A stretch of DNA of 64,000 bases from JACVRW01 sp963808545 (GTDB lineage Bacteria > Actinomycetota > Thermoleophilia > Solirubrobacterales > Thermoleophilaceae), in NCBI GenBank assembly GCA_963808545.1, contig CAWEGB010000006.1:310001-374000 (forward strand), given 5' to 3'. The notes below the pieces were generated by a model. The model was not told the DNA's origin, made no database searches, and worked only from the letters and a program-made list of their open reading frames with translations. The first letter of the stretch is position 1, and the number at the start of each line of letters is the position of its first letter. This document shows, piece after piece, positions 43,347 through 51,102 of this stretch. Position numbers and translations under genes: made by a program.

Positions 43347-43987
43347 CCGAGCAGCGCCGCAGTGGACTCGGCGATGTGAGGGCGGAGAGCCTCGGGCCCT
43401 TCCCTCTCCAGCTCGGTCACGAGCACCAGGTGATCGTTCGCCATCCGCTCGAAGGTCCACGAGGGCGGCAGCTGAAGGACGAACAGCCTCAGCTCGGCGC
43501 CCGCCTGCCGGTGCACCGCAGCGATGCGCGCGCTGTCTCCGGCGAGCACGATCTGGTGATGCAGGTCCTCGTGCGCCTCCGCCACGGTGCCCCACGAAGG
43601 CCGCTGCCGGCGACACAGGGCGGCCAGCCGGGCGGCCGAAGCGTGCACTCGCTCGGGCAGCCGGCCATCGCCCAGCTGAAGGGCCCGCCGGGCGGCCTCG
43701 ACCTCGAGGGCCGTGCGCAACTCCGACAGGCCGCGGACGTCGTCGGCCGAGAGGCTGGTCACGCGGGCGCCCCGGTTGGGCTCGATCTGAACGAGCCCCT
43801 CTCCCTGGAGGGCGCGCAGAGCCGAGCGGAGGGAGTGCCGGGCCACGTCGTACTCGCCGGACAGGGCCGCTTCCCGCAGGGGCGTGCCGGGCGGCAGGTC
43901 GCCCGCGAGGATGCGCTGCCGCAGCGCCTCGGCGAGGGCGTCGACGGTGGAGAGGGGGACCTGGGCCCGCGGCTGCCGGGCGCTCAC
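43343..43987 (-). CDS. GntR family regulator (FadR/FCD subfamily)
   Basis: 214 residues. Winged HTH near the N-terminus: LAEALRQRILAGDLPPGTPL, REAALSGEYDVARHSLRSAL, RALQGEGLVQIEPNRGARVT. The C-terminal FCD domain carries LRTALEVEAARRALQLGDGR, and the metal-binding residues D/H in AHEDLHHQIVLAGDS. The GTG start overlaps the stop of the response regulator gene (GTGA), an unusual pairing of two regulators in one transcript. Effector unknown. Confidence 0.88.
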   Translation of the reverse strand: MSARQPRAQVPLSTVDALAEALRQRILAGDLPPGTPLREAALSGEYDVARHSLRSALRALQGEGLVQIEPNRGARVTSLSADDVRGLSELRTALEVEAARRALQLGDGRLPERVHASAARLAALCRRQRPSWGTVAEAHEDLHHQIVLAGDSARIAAVHRQAGAELRLFVLQLPPSWTFERMANDHLVLVTELEREGPEALRPHIAESTAALLG

Positions 43988-44613
43988 TCGATGAGGCCGT
44001 GGCGGATGCCGATGGCCACGGCCTGGGTGCGGGTCGAGGCTTCGAGCTTGGCCAGGATGCGCTTGGTGTGAGTGCGCACGGTCTCGGTGGAGAGGCCGAG
44101 CTTCTCGGCCACGGTGTCGGTCTGCATGCCGTTGGCCAGCATCTGCAGGATCTCGCGCTGACGGGCGCTCAGCGTCCGGTCACCCTCGTCGAGCACGATG
44201 GTCGACGACAGGCCTGGATCGACGTAGAAGTCCCCCGAGCGGGCGGCGCGGATGGCGCGGACGAGGTCCTCCGAGGGCGAGTCCTTGCGCACGTAGCCCT
44301 TGACGCCCGCCTTGAGCGCCTCGCTGAGCAGCCTCGCGCCTCCGTCGGAGGTGAAGACGACGATCGGGGCCTTGACCTCGGTCTGGAGGCGCCCCACCAC
44401 CTGGGCCACGTCGACACCGGCTCGCCAGGGGTCGACGATCACCACGTCGAGGGCCGCTCCGTTGAGCACGTCGCCAACGTCCTCGACGGACGCCGCGTCC
44501 GTGATCAGCGCGCCGGTGAAGGCCTGCTCGAGGACGGCTCTGACGCCGGCTCGCACCACCGGATGGTCGTCGACGATCAGGCAGCGAGGAGAATCCTTCG
44601 CGCCGGTCGGCAT
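43984..44613 (-). CDS. NarL/FixJ family response regulator, orphan
   Basis: 209 residues. Receiver domain RCLIVDDHPVVRAGVRAVLE with acidic pair DD and phospho-acceptor Asp in DVVIVDPWRAG, Thr in VVFTSDGGARL, Lys in YVRKDSPSEDL. LuxR-type HTH at the C-terminus: LSARQREILQMLANGMQTDT, VAEKLGLSTETVRTHTKRIL. No histidine kinase is encoded nearby. The start ATG is selected because TATGCT lies 7 bases upstream on the minus strand; an upstream start at 44664 adds 17 residues without receiver features. Translationally coupled to the GntR gene downstream. Confidence 0.88.
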   Translation of the reverse strand: MPTGAKDSPRCLIVDDHPVVRAGVRAVLEQAFTGALITDAASVEDVGDVLNGAALDVVIVDPWRAGVDVAQVVGRLQTEVKAPIVVFTSDGGARLLSEALKAGVKGYVRKDSPSEDLVRAIRAARSGDFYVDPGLSSTIVLDEGDRTLSARQREILQMLANGMQTDTVAEKLGLSTETVRTHTKRILAKLEASTRTQAVAIGIRHGLIE

Positions 44614-44620
44614 TGCGGCC

Positions 44621-44626
44621 AGCATA
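44621..44626 (-). promoter_or_regulatory. Leaderless-type -10 box (TATGCT)
   Basis: Minus-strand TATGCT, 7 bases before the ATG at 44613 of the response regulator. Confidence 0.45.
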
Positions 44627-44699
44627 CCCTCAACAGCGAGCTCGCTCGTAGACAGACCGGTCACCCGCAGGGGCCGCGATCCGGCCCGTCCGGATGCGA

Positions 44700-45080
44700 T
44701 CAGGGCCGGGGCAGGCGGCGCAGAACTTCCTTGGCCACCGCGCCGGCCACCTGCACGCCGGTGCCGGCCACCCTTCCGGCGGCACGCACCGCGCCGGTAA
44801 TGGGATCGCCGCCGGAGGCCGGCGCTTCGCGGGGCGGATCCTCCGGCTGGCGGCGCTCTTGCCGCGGCGGCGCGCCGGACCTTCGTGGCGCGGCCCCCGG
44901 GCGCTGCCGGCCGTGCCGGGCGGAACCGGCCGTGGTCTTGGCCGCGGGGGCATCCTCCTGCTCCGCTTTCTCGGCCGCAGCCTCCGCTGCGCCGGCCGGC
45001 CGGCCGGCGCTTCGCTTCTCGCTTCGCCTGCCCGGCCGCGAGCGGGGCAGATTTCCGAGAACTCCGTCTTCCTCAGCCAT
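44700..45080 (-). CDS. Low-complexity hypothetical protein
   Basis: 126 residues, unrecognised. Mostly Arg/Pro/Ala/Gly low-complexity (RRSEKRSAGRPAGAAEAAAE, PAAKTTAGSARHGRQRPGAA), ending in a conserved-looking helical tail PITGAVRAAGRVAGTGVQVA, then GAVAKEVLRRLPRP. A TACACT box 8 bases before the ATG supports it being expressed. It resembles small disordered actinobacterial proteins that may interact with nucleic acid or other proteins through the basic region. Confidence 0.5.
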   Translation of the reverse strand: MAEEDGVLGNLPRSRPGRRSEKRSAGRPAGAAEAAAEKAEQEDAPAAKTTAGSARHGRQRPGAAPRRSGAPPRQERRQPEDPPREAPASGGDPITGAVRAAGRVAGTGVQVAGAVAKEVLRRLPRP

Positions 45081-45088
45081 GAGCCGCC

Positions 45089-45094
45089 AGTGTA
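45089..45094 (-). promoter_or_regulatory. Leaderless-type -10 box (TACACT)
   Basis: Minus-strand TACACT, 8 bases before the ATG at 45080. Confidence 0.4.
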
Positions 45095-45230
45095 GTCCTG
45101 CGCCGAGCGGGCAAAGCGAGCGTGCGGCGAGCCGGGAAAGGTTTCGGCGGTGCCCCGTACCGGGGACAAACTCAATACGTGAGCCTTCCGGATTTCGCCA
45201 TCGGAGCGAGTAGGATTCGGCCGTGTTGGT

Positions 45231-45244
45231 TGACTGGCTAGTCA
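45231..45244. promoter_or_regulatory. Inverted repeat upstream of the sigma factor promoter
   Basis: TGACT and AGTCA arms around GGCT, 24 bases before the -35 of the sigma factor gene. A possible regulator site. Confidence 0.3.
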
Positions 45245-45267
45245 GCGCGGAGGCCGCTTTGGGGCGC

Positions 45268-45295
45268 TTGACTTCACCTTTTGCAGCGTTACTGT
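45268..45295 (+). promoter_or_regulatory. Sigma-70-type promoter of the principal sigma factor
   Basis: TTGACT, 16-base spacer, TACTGT. Transcription would start near 45302, giving a leader of about 60 bases that contains two TGGGCCC repeats (about 45315-45341) able to fold. The 280-base gap 45081-45360 holds nothing else recognisable. Confidence 0.5.
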
Positions 45296-45360
45296 GTACA
45301 TAGTCTGACTGTCTGGGCCCGGCGCCCTAGCGCTGGGCCCTGCGTGCCGTGAGGATGAGA

Positions 45361-46455
45361 ATGTCTGTAGCCGAACTTCAAGAGCTCGAGGAGGTCAAAC
45401 TCCTCGTCGCAAAGGGCACCGCCACCGGCGTGCTCACCTACGCCGAGGTCGCCACGGCGCTCTCCGAAGTCGATCTCGACGAGGGAGACATCGAGGAGCT
45501 GCACGGCTACTTCGAGAAGTCCGAGATCGATCTGGTCGAGGACGACCCCACCCATTCCGAGCCTCAGGTCGAGCGCGCGGTGGACCGCCGCTCCAGGCGC
45601 AAGAAGGCCACCATCGACCTGAAGCCGGACATGACCACCGACTCCCTTCAGCTGTTCCTGAAGGACATCGGCAAGGTCCGGCTGCTCACGGCTCAGGAAG
45701 AGGTCGACCTCGCGCGCCGCATCGAGCGCGGCGACCTCGACGCCAAGCAGAAGATGGTCGAGTCCAACCTGCGCCTGGTGGTCTCGATCGCCAAGAACTA
45801 CCGCAACCAGGGGCTGCCCTTCCTCGACCTGATTCAGGAGGGGACGCTTGGCCTGGTGCGGGCCGCGGAGAAGTTCGACTACCGCAAGGGCTTCAAGTTC
45901 TCGACCTACGCGACCTGGTGGATCCGCCAGGCCATCGCTCGCGCGCTGGCCGACAAGGCGCGCACGATCCGCATACCGGTGCACGTGGTGGAGAAGCTCA
46001 ACAAGATCGGCCGCGCGGAGCGCAAGCTGGTCACCGAGCTGGGCCGCGAGCCCACGCCGGACGAGATCGCCGAGCACACGGGGATCGAGCCGGAGGAGGT
46101 CGAGTCGATCAAGCGCTCGGCCCAGGCGCCGGTCTCGCTGGAGAAGCCGGTGGGTGACGAGGAAGAGTCCGAGTTCGGCCAGTTCATCGCCGACGAGCGC
46201 GCGGAGTCGCCGTACGAGCGCGCGGCGGAGATCCTCACCAAGGAGGCGCTGCGCGAGGCGCTCGAGAACCTCTCCTACCGCGAACGGCGCGTGCTCGAGC
46301 TGCGCTACGGACTCGGCGGGGAGCATCCGCGCACGCTCGACGAGGTGGGCCGCACCTTCAACGTCACTCGCGAGCGCATCCGCCAGATCGAGAACCAGTC
46401 GCTCAAGAAGCTGCAGTCGCTGGCCGAAGCGCAAAAGCTGCGCGACGTCGCTTGA
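45361..46455 (+). CDS. rpoD: RNA polymerase principal sigma factor (SigA/RpoD)
   Basis: 364 residues. Region 1.2: TDSLQLFLKDIGKVRLLTAQ followed by EEVDLARRIE. Region 2: NLRLVVSIAKNYRNQGLPFL, then DLIQEGTLGLVRAAEKFDYR and KFSTYATWWIRQAIARA. Region 3: EKLNKIGRAERKLVTELGRE, and region 4: LENLSYRERRVLELRYGLGG with RERIRQIENQSLKKLQSL. It directs core RNA polymerase to housekeeping promoters. Short acidic region 1 (EVDLDEGDIEELHGYF). Start ambiguous: GTG 45349, ATG 45355 and ATG 45361 all in frame; 45361 is chosen for spacing from GAGG. Confidence 0.95.
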   Translation: MSVAELQELEEVKLLVAKGTATGVLTYAEVATALSEVDLDEGDIEELHGYFEKSEIDLVEDDPTHSEPQVERAVDRRSRRKKATIDLKPDMTTDSLQLFLKDIGKVRLLTAQEEVDLARRIERGDLDAKQKMVESNLRLVVSIAKNYRNQGLPFLDLIQEGTLGLVRAAEKFDYRKGFKFSTYATWWIRQAIARALADKARTIRIPVHVVEKLNKIGRAERKLVTELGREPTPDEIAEHTGIEPEEVESIKRSAQAPVSLEKPVGDEEESEFGQFIADERAESPYERAAEILTKEALREALENLSYRERRVLELRYGLGGEHPRTLDEVGRTFNVTRERIRQIENQSLKKLQSLAEAQKLRDVA

Positions 46456-46666
46456 GTCGTCTTCTCGTCGCGGTGGCCCATCGAGGGAAGCCGTCGCACC
46501 AAGGCTCCACTGGGCCGTAGCCGGCGTTCTGCATCCAGAGCCGCGGCTCCATCCGCCTGTTCCTTCCCGGTGCGCAGGATCAGGCGCTGCTTCTCCCCGG
46601 CGTAGGCGCGTCCAACAACCCGGGCCGGCACTCAACGGCCGTGCCGCCGCTGCCGATGCGAACTCA

Positions 46667-47812
46667 ATGTTCGACATCGATGCCGCCCTGATGCAGGTCC
46701 TCGAGCGCGAGGGCTCGGACCTCCATCTCAAGGTCCCCGCCCGCCCCACGATCCGCCGCCACGGCAAGCTCGAGCCCGTCGAGGGCTCCGTGCCGCTGCG
46801 TCCCGAGGACACCGAGGCCACGCTGCACGTGATGCTCACCGACGAGGCCAAGCTGGACTCGTTCAGGAGCGATCGCGAGGTGGACTTCTCCTACTCGCTT
46901 CCCGGCGTGGCGCGCTTCCGGGTCAACGCCTTCGTGCAGCGCGGCTCGGTCTCGCTGGTGGCGAGGGCCATCCCGTTCGCGGTAAGGACGGTGGCCGAGT
47001 TGCTGCTGCCTCCGGTGATCTCCGAGATCGCCGACGAGGAGCGTGGCCTGGTCCTCCTCACCGGCACCACCGGGTCGGGCAAGTCGACGACGCTCGCGGC
47101 GATGATCGACCACATCAACTCGAGCTACGCCAAGCACATCGTCACGATCGAGGATCCGGTGGAGTTCCTCCACAACGACAAGTTCTCGATCATCAACCAG
47201 CGTGAGGTGGGTGAGGACACGGCGTCGTTCAGCCGTGCCCTGCGACGCGTCCTGCGTCAGGACCCGGACGTGATCCTCGTGGGGGAGATGCGCGACGAGG
47301 AGACCGTCCGCACCGCCCTGTCGGCCGCCGAGACCGGGCACCTGGTGCTCTCGACCATCCACACCGTCGACGCCGCCGAGTCCGTCAACAGGATCATCGA
47401 CTTCTTCCCGGAGGCCGAGCAGCGCCAGGCCCGAGCCATGCTCGCGGGCACGCTCAAGGCCGTCATCTCGCAGCGCCTGGTGCCCAGCCCGGATGGTGGC
47501 GGGCGAGTGGCCACCTGCGAGATCCTGCGGATGACCGGCCGCGTGCGCGACATGATCATGAACCCCGACGAGACCGGCAAGCTGCCGGAGGTCATCTCCG
47601 AGGGCGCCTACTACGGGATGCAGACCTTCGATCAGGCCCTGCTCGCTCACGTCCAGGACGGGCGGGTGTCGATGGAGGATGCGCTCAAGGCGGCCACCCA
47701 CCCTCACGACTTCAAGCTGCTGGTGTCCTCGGACGGCCAGCGCCACACCTCGGTCGAGTCGGTGTTCGACGACGACCTCGAGGCGGCGGGCGCGAACGGC
47801 TCAGGCCAGTAG
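46667..47812 (+). CDS. PilT-type twitching motility/retraction ATPase
   Basis: 381 residues. N-terminal ligand domain (GSDLHLKVPARPTIRRHGKL), Walker A LLTGTTGSGKSTTLAAMIDH, Asp box IVTIEDPVEFLHND, Walker B VILVGEMRDEETVRTALS and His box HLVLSTIHTVDAAESVNRII are all intact, so it should be an active hexameric ATPase. It would drive retraction of type IV pili, but no other pil genes appear in this window. The 211-base gap 46456-46666 upstream holds only a weak hairpin CGGCAC/GTGCCG (46626-46646), with no recognisable gene. Start ATG is the first methionine of the family (MFDIDAALMQVLERE). Confidence 0.9.
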   Translation: MFDIDAALMQVLEREGSDLHLKVPARPTIRRHGKLEPVEGSVPLRPEDTEATLHVMLTDEAKLDSFRSDREVDFSYSLPGVARFRVNAFVQRGSVSLVARAIPFAVRTVAELLLPPVISEIADEERGLVLLTGTTGSGKSTTLAAMIDHINSSYAKHIVTIEDPVEFLHNDKFSIINQREVGEDTASFSRALRRVLRQDPDVILVGEMRDEETVRTALSAAETGHLVLSTIHTVDAAESVNRIIDFFPEAEQRQARAMLAGTLKAVISQRLVPSPDGGGRVATCEILRMTGRVRDMIMNPDETGKLPEVISEGAYYGMQTFDQALLAHVQDGRVSMEDALKAATHPHDFKLLVSSDGQRHTSVESVFDDDLEAAGANGSGQ

Positions 47813-47860
47813 CCTGAGCGGCCACCCCAACCCGGCGATTCGAGCCAAGGAGAGATTCCG

Positions 47861-48571
47861 TTGCAGAGCACACTGGGCGAGTTCCAGGAGACCAAGTCGG
47901 AGCAGCCGTTCGCGCTGCAGAACTCGAAGCTGCTGAAGGTCAGCCTCGACCAGGTGACGATCCAGGCGAAGGCGGGGTCGATGGTCGCCTACCAGGGACA
48001 GGTGTCCTTCGAGCACGCGGGCTCCGGGGGCATGAGCCGGATGCTCAAGAAGGCGGTCTCCGGCGAGGGGACGACCCTGATGAAGATGTCCGGGACGGGC
48101 GAGGTCTTCCTGGCCGACACCGCCCAGGAGATCCACCTGCTCTACCTCGAGAACGACGCCATCACCGTCAACGGGCAGAACCTGCTGGCCTTCGATTCGG
48201 GCATCGACTGGGACATCAAGAAGGTGGAGGGCGCCAGCGGCTTCGTGGCCGGAGGCCTCTTCAACACCGCGCTCCAGGGCAGCGGCTGGGTGGCGATCGT
48301 CTCCGACGGGCCTCCCGTCCTCCTCAACACGGGCGAGGCGCCCACCTTCGCCGACCCCCAGGCCGCGATCACCTGGGCGTCGAGCGTCCAGACCTCCATC
48401 AAGACCGACGTGAAGATGAAGAACTTCATCGGGCGCGGCTCGGGGGAGTCGATCCAGATGGCCTTCGCCGGCGGTGGCTGGGTGCTCGTTCAGCCGAGCG
48501 AGGGCCGCCCGACGGTGGCCGGCGGCGGGGGCGGGAGCGCCGGGGGCCTGCTCTCGAATCTGGGCGGCTGA
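47861..48571 (+). CDS. AIM24 family protein
   Basis: 236 residues, TTG start with AAGGAGAG ribosome site 6 bases upstream. The AIM24 beta-sandwich is recognisable from EQPFALQNSKLLKVSLDQVT, then IQAKAGSMVAYQGQVSFEHA, LKKAVSGEGTTLMKMSGTGE and VFLADTAQEIHLLYLENDAI. A Gly-rich tail, VAGGGGGSAGGLLSNLGG, ends it. Bacterial members are of unknown function (TerD-like beta-sandwich, possibly membrane associated); the eukaryotic AIM24 is mitochondrial. Follows the pilT gene by 48 bases on the same strand, perhaps in the same transcript. Confidence 0.82.
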   Translation: MQSTLGEFQETKSEQPFALQNSKLLKVSLDQVTIQAKAGSMVAYQGQVSFEHAGSGGMSRMLKKAVSGEGTTLMKMSGTGEVFLADTAQEIHLLYLENDAITVNGQNLLAFDSGIDWDIKKVEGASGFVAGGLFNTALQGSGWVAIVSDGPPVLLNTGEAPTFADPQAAITWASSVQTSIKTDVKMKNFIGRGSGESIQMAFAGGGWVLVQPSEGRPTVAGGGGGSAGGLLSNLGG

Positions 48572-48602
48572 GCGCGGGGCGCCCTGCGCCGCGCCCGTAC
48601 GC

Positions 48603-48641
48603 GAGGAGCGCAGCCCGAGCGCTGGTCGGGCGAGCACCGCA
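48603..48641. repeat. 39-base dispersed repeat, copy B
   Basis: Same sequence as 32619-32657 with a single C/T difference; both copies follow the stop of a + strand gene. It sits between the AIM24 gene and the HxlR promoter. Confidence 0.6.
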
Positions 48642-48654
48642 GCGTCCTTCCATT

Positions 48655-48671
48655 ACTTCAGTTCGTGAAGT
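48655..48671. promoter_or_regulatory. Palindromic operator of the HxlR gene
   Basis: ACTTCA-gttcg-TGAAGT, perfect 6-base arms, 7 bases before the -10 box TATCCT. Typical size and place for autoregulation by a winged-helix dimer such as HxlR. Confidence 0.6.
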
Positions 48672-48678
48672 CTTGCGC

Positions 48679-48684
48679 TATCCT
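48679..48684 (+). promoter_or_regulatory. Leaderless-type -10 box (TATCCT)
   Basis: TATCCT followed by 7 bases and the ATG at 48692, which excludes the upstream GTG at 48665 lying in the operator. Confidence 0.5.
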
Positions 48685-48691
48685 GGCGTCC

Positions 48692-49054
48692 ATGGGCGAT
48701 CCCAGCTGCCCCGTGTGCGCCACGGCCGACATCATCTGCGGCAAGTGGACGATCCTGGTCATCCGTGACCTGGCCGAGGGGCGCAGCCGCTTCTGCGAGC
48801 TGGAGCGCTCGCTGGCCGGCATCAGCCCGCGGACGCTGTCGCTGCGCCTGCGCGGTCTCGAGGAGCAGGGCATCGTCGAGCGCCACACCTTCCCAGAGGT
48901 GCCGCCGCGCGTGGAGTACTCGCTCACCGCGAAGGGCCTGGCCCTCGTGCCGCTGATCGACGACATGCGCCGCTACGGGCGCGAGTGGCTCGGCGTCGAG
49001 GACGGCGCCTGCGTGGACAGGAGCGCCGAAGGGCGCACTGTCGTCGCCGCGTAG
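48692..49054 (+). CDS. HxlR family transcriptional regulator
   Basis: 120 residues. MGDPSCPVCATADIICGKWT carries three cysteines, two as CPVC, with the HxlR core ILVIRDLAEGRSRFCELERS, LAGISPRTLSLRLRGLEEQG, IVERHTFPEVPPRVEYSLTA. Such winged-helix proteins bind DNA as dimers and often sense quinones, aldehydes or thiol stress through cysteines. Start set by the TATCCT box; the operator dyad overlaps the core promoter. The gene ends 82 bases inside the convergent FAD reductase gene. Confidence 0.88.
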   Translation: MGDPSCPVCATADIICGKWTILVIRDLAEGRSRFCELERSLAGISPRTLSLRLRGLEEQGIVERHTFPEVPPRVEYSLTAKGLALVPLIDDMRRYGREWLGVEDGACVDRSAEGRTVVAA

Positions 49055-50103
49055 TCCGGACGCGGTCCTGTGGCAAAGCGCGGGTGGGCCTGGTCGAGGT
49101 ACCAGCCGAAGGCCCGATCCACGATCCGCTGGTGTCCCACGGCGCGCAGGAGCACCGTCAGCGCGCGCGGCGGGAGCCGCGGAATCAGCCACTGCAGGCG
49201 CAGCGCCAGGCCGAAGGCCCGGCTGTGCGACCCGCTGAACGCGGCGTAGCGGCGCAGCGCCTCCTCGCGGCGGCGCTCGCCCTCGATCACCGCCCTCAGC
49301 TCGCGCCCACACGCGATCCCGAAGTAGAACGCCGTGCGGATGCCCTCCCCCGACAGGGGAAAGCAGTGGCCGGCTGAGTCGCCGGCGAAGAAGATCTCTC
49401 CCTCGGCGGCGCGCCGCAGCCGGTGGGGAAACCAGTTGCCCTGGTAGCGGACCGGCTCTCGGCGCAGGCGGCCGGCGAGGTCGACCGTCGGCTCCCGCAC
49501 GTGATCGCGCGACTCATACGAGCCGACGCCCACGCGCTGTTCGGCCGCCGCCGGGACGCTCCAGCCGTAGCCCCGGCGCACCAGCGAGCGGTCGATCCAC
49601 ACGTCCAGATCGGTGCCACCTCCGTCGGGATGTACCTCGAGCCCGCGCGAGAGCGGCGCCTCGGGCGGCTGGTTGCGGGCGCCCGCGAGCACCCGGCGCC
49701 AGCCGAGCGCGTCCACCACGAGCGGCGCGGCGAGGGCGCCGCGGTCGGTGAGCACCCCGCCGTCGGCCCGTCCGCGGACGGTGGCGATCTCGAAGCGGGC
49801 GTCGGTCTGGTCGCGCAGCAGCCGGCAGAGCTCTCGATAGTCGAAGGCGGCCCAGCTCCAGGGCAGCCGGTAGCGCACCGAGCCGTGGGGAGTGTGGAAG
49901 CTCATGTGCGGGATCTCCTGACGGATCGCTCCCTCCACGCCCATGGCCTCCAGCCAGGGCCGTGGTGCCGCACACGCGGAGGTGGCGCGCTCGCCGACCT
50001 CGTAGCGGTCCACCAGCAGCACGTCTGCCCCGCTGCCGGCCAGCTCTCGGGCAACCGTCAGTCCCGCAAAGCTGGCCCCGCAGACGACCACGTCGGCATG
50101 CAT
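48973..50103 (-). CDS. FAD-dependent geranylgeranyl reductase-type oxidoreductase
   Basis: 376 residues. ADVVVCGASFAGLTVARELA (FAD-binding GxGxxG variant CGASFAG), then VDRYEVGERATSACAAPRPW, and the second FAD motif EIFFAGDSAGHCFPLSGEGI, with RTAFYFGIACGRELRAVIEG: the Gly-Asp-Ser-Ala-Gly-His pattern of the geranylgeranyl reductase/halogenase family. It probably reduces prenyl double bonds of a quinone, lipid or carotenoid. The phytoene/squalene synthase gene is 47 bases upstream on the same strand, so an isoprenoid substrate is likely. Its C-terminus overlaps hxlR in antisense. Confidence 0.82.
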   Translation of the reverse strand: MHADVVVCGASFAGLTVARELAGSGADVLLVDRYEVGERATSACAAPRPWLEAMGVEGAIRQEIPHMSFHTPHGSVRYRLPWSWAAFDYRELCRLLRDQTDARFEIATVRGRADGGVLTDRGALAAPLVVDALGWRRVLAGARNQPPEAPLSRGLEVHPDGGGTDLDVWIDRSLVRRGYGWSVPAAAEQRVGVGSYESRDHVREPTVDLAGRLRREPVRYQGNWFPHRLRRAAEGEIFFAGDSAGHCFPLSGEGIRTAFYFGIACGRELRAVIEGERRREEALRRYAAFSGSHSRAFGLALRLQWLIPRLPPRALTVLLRAVGHQRIVDRAFGWYLDQAHPRFATGPRPDYAATTVRPSALLSTQAPSSTPSHSRP

Positions 50104-50150
50104 GCCATCGAGCGAGGTGCGCTCGCCACCGCGCAGGGTCGCCCGCCGGG

Positions 50151-51023
50151 TCACGCGCCGGTGCGCAGTCCGCTGGCCACGGCGCCGGCGAGCTCCCAGG
50201 GCGGGAGGGTGGCGCGGTGTCGCAGGACGTCGAAGCCGAGGCGCTCGGTGCGGTCGAGCACGCCCTCGTAGACGGCGCGCGCCAGCCGAATTCCCCGCCC
50301 CACGCCCGGTGAGACGACCTGGGTGGCGGCGGCGCCCTCCCGGAACAGCTCCCGGGCGCGTTCGACCTGGAGCTCGAGCAGCCGGCGAAAGCCGGGGGTG
50401 GGCTCGCGGCCCGCGATGTCGTCCATCGAAACCCCGAACCGCTCGAGGTCCTCGGCGGGCATGTAGACGCGGTCGAGCTCCCAGTCCTCGCCGACGTCGC
50501 GCACGAAGTTGGTCAGCTGGAACGCGAGCGCGAGCCGCTCGAAGGGCTCCCGTCCGCCGTTGGCGGCGCCGAGCAGCGCGCCGAGGATGCTCCCCACCGA
50601 GCCCGCGCTCCCGCGCATGTAGAGCTCGAGCTCCGGCCAGGTCTGCACCCGTACCGGGGCGCAGTCGACCCGCATCGAGTCGAAGTACAGATCGAGCTCG
50701 TCGAGCGGAAGGTCGTGCCGCCGGCCGGCGTCGGCCAGGGCGGCCACCACGGGATGACCGGGCGCCCCTCCGGCCCGGGCCCGGCGCAGCCGCTCCTCCC
50801 ACAGGCCGACCTCGCTGCGGCGCGTGGCAGCGGCCGTGTCGGTGGCGGGCACGTCGACCACGTCGTCCACCTCTCGGACGAACGCGTACAGGGCGTGCAC
50901 CGCAGGGCGGACGTCGGGCGGCAGCCTGCGGGTGGCCCAGTAGTAGGTGGGGTCGCGCCGGCGTTGCAGCTTGCGGCAGCAGTCGTAGCACTCGCGCAGA
51001 GCGGGATCGATCCGGTCGGGCAT
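50151..51023 (-). CDS. Phytoene/squalene synthase family protein
   Basis: 290 residues. The two aspartate-rich motifs are present: ALYAFVREVDDVVDVPA and QLTNFVRDVGEDWELDRVYM, with YDCCRKLQRRRDPTYYWATR at the start and MRGSAGSVGSILGALLGAAN in between. The family joins two prenyl diphosphates head to head (GGPP to phytoene, or FPP to squalene/presqualene). The adjacent FAD reductase suggests carotenoid or hopanoid-like lipid formation. No crtI or hpn genes follow in this window, so the product is open. An upstream in-frame ATG (51038) is an alternative start. Confidence 0.88.
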   Translation of the reverse strand: MPDRIDPALRECYDCCRKLQRRRDPTYYWATRRLPPDVRPAVHALYAFVREVDDVVDVPATDTAAATRRSEVGLWEERLRRARAGGAPGHPVVAALADAGRRHDLPLDELDLYFDSMRVDCAPVRVQTWPELELYMRGSAGSVGSILGALLGAANGGREPFERLALAFQLTNFVRDVGEDWELDRVYMPAEDLERFGVSMDDIAGREPTPGFRRLLELQVERARELFREGAAATQVVSPGVGRGIRLARAVYEGVLDRTERLGFDVLRHRATLPPWELAGAVASGLRTGA

Positions 51024-51102
51024 ACCTGTTCTACGCATCACTACCACGATGGGACAACGTACCGGGGGCAGGATCCCGGCCGCGCGGGGCGAATCCGCGG
51101 CT

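Noticed and set aside
45312..45341. GGGCCC-rich leader of rpoD as a riboswitch
   Set aside because: Two TGGGCCC repeats can self-pair but no known riboswitch core is present; kept only as leader description.
46456..46666. Possible structured RNA between rpoD and pilT
   Set aside because: No RNase P, tmRNA, 6S or riboswitch core could be matched; only a weak hairpin is visible.
48665..48691. GTG at 48665 as HxlR start
   Set aside because: It lies inside the operator dyad and upstream of the -10 box, and adds nine residues not typical of the family.
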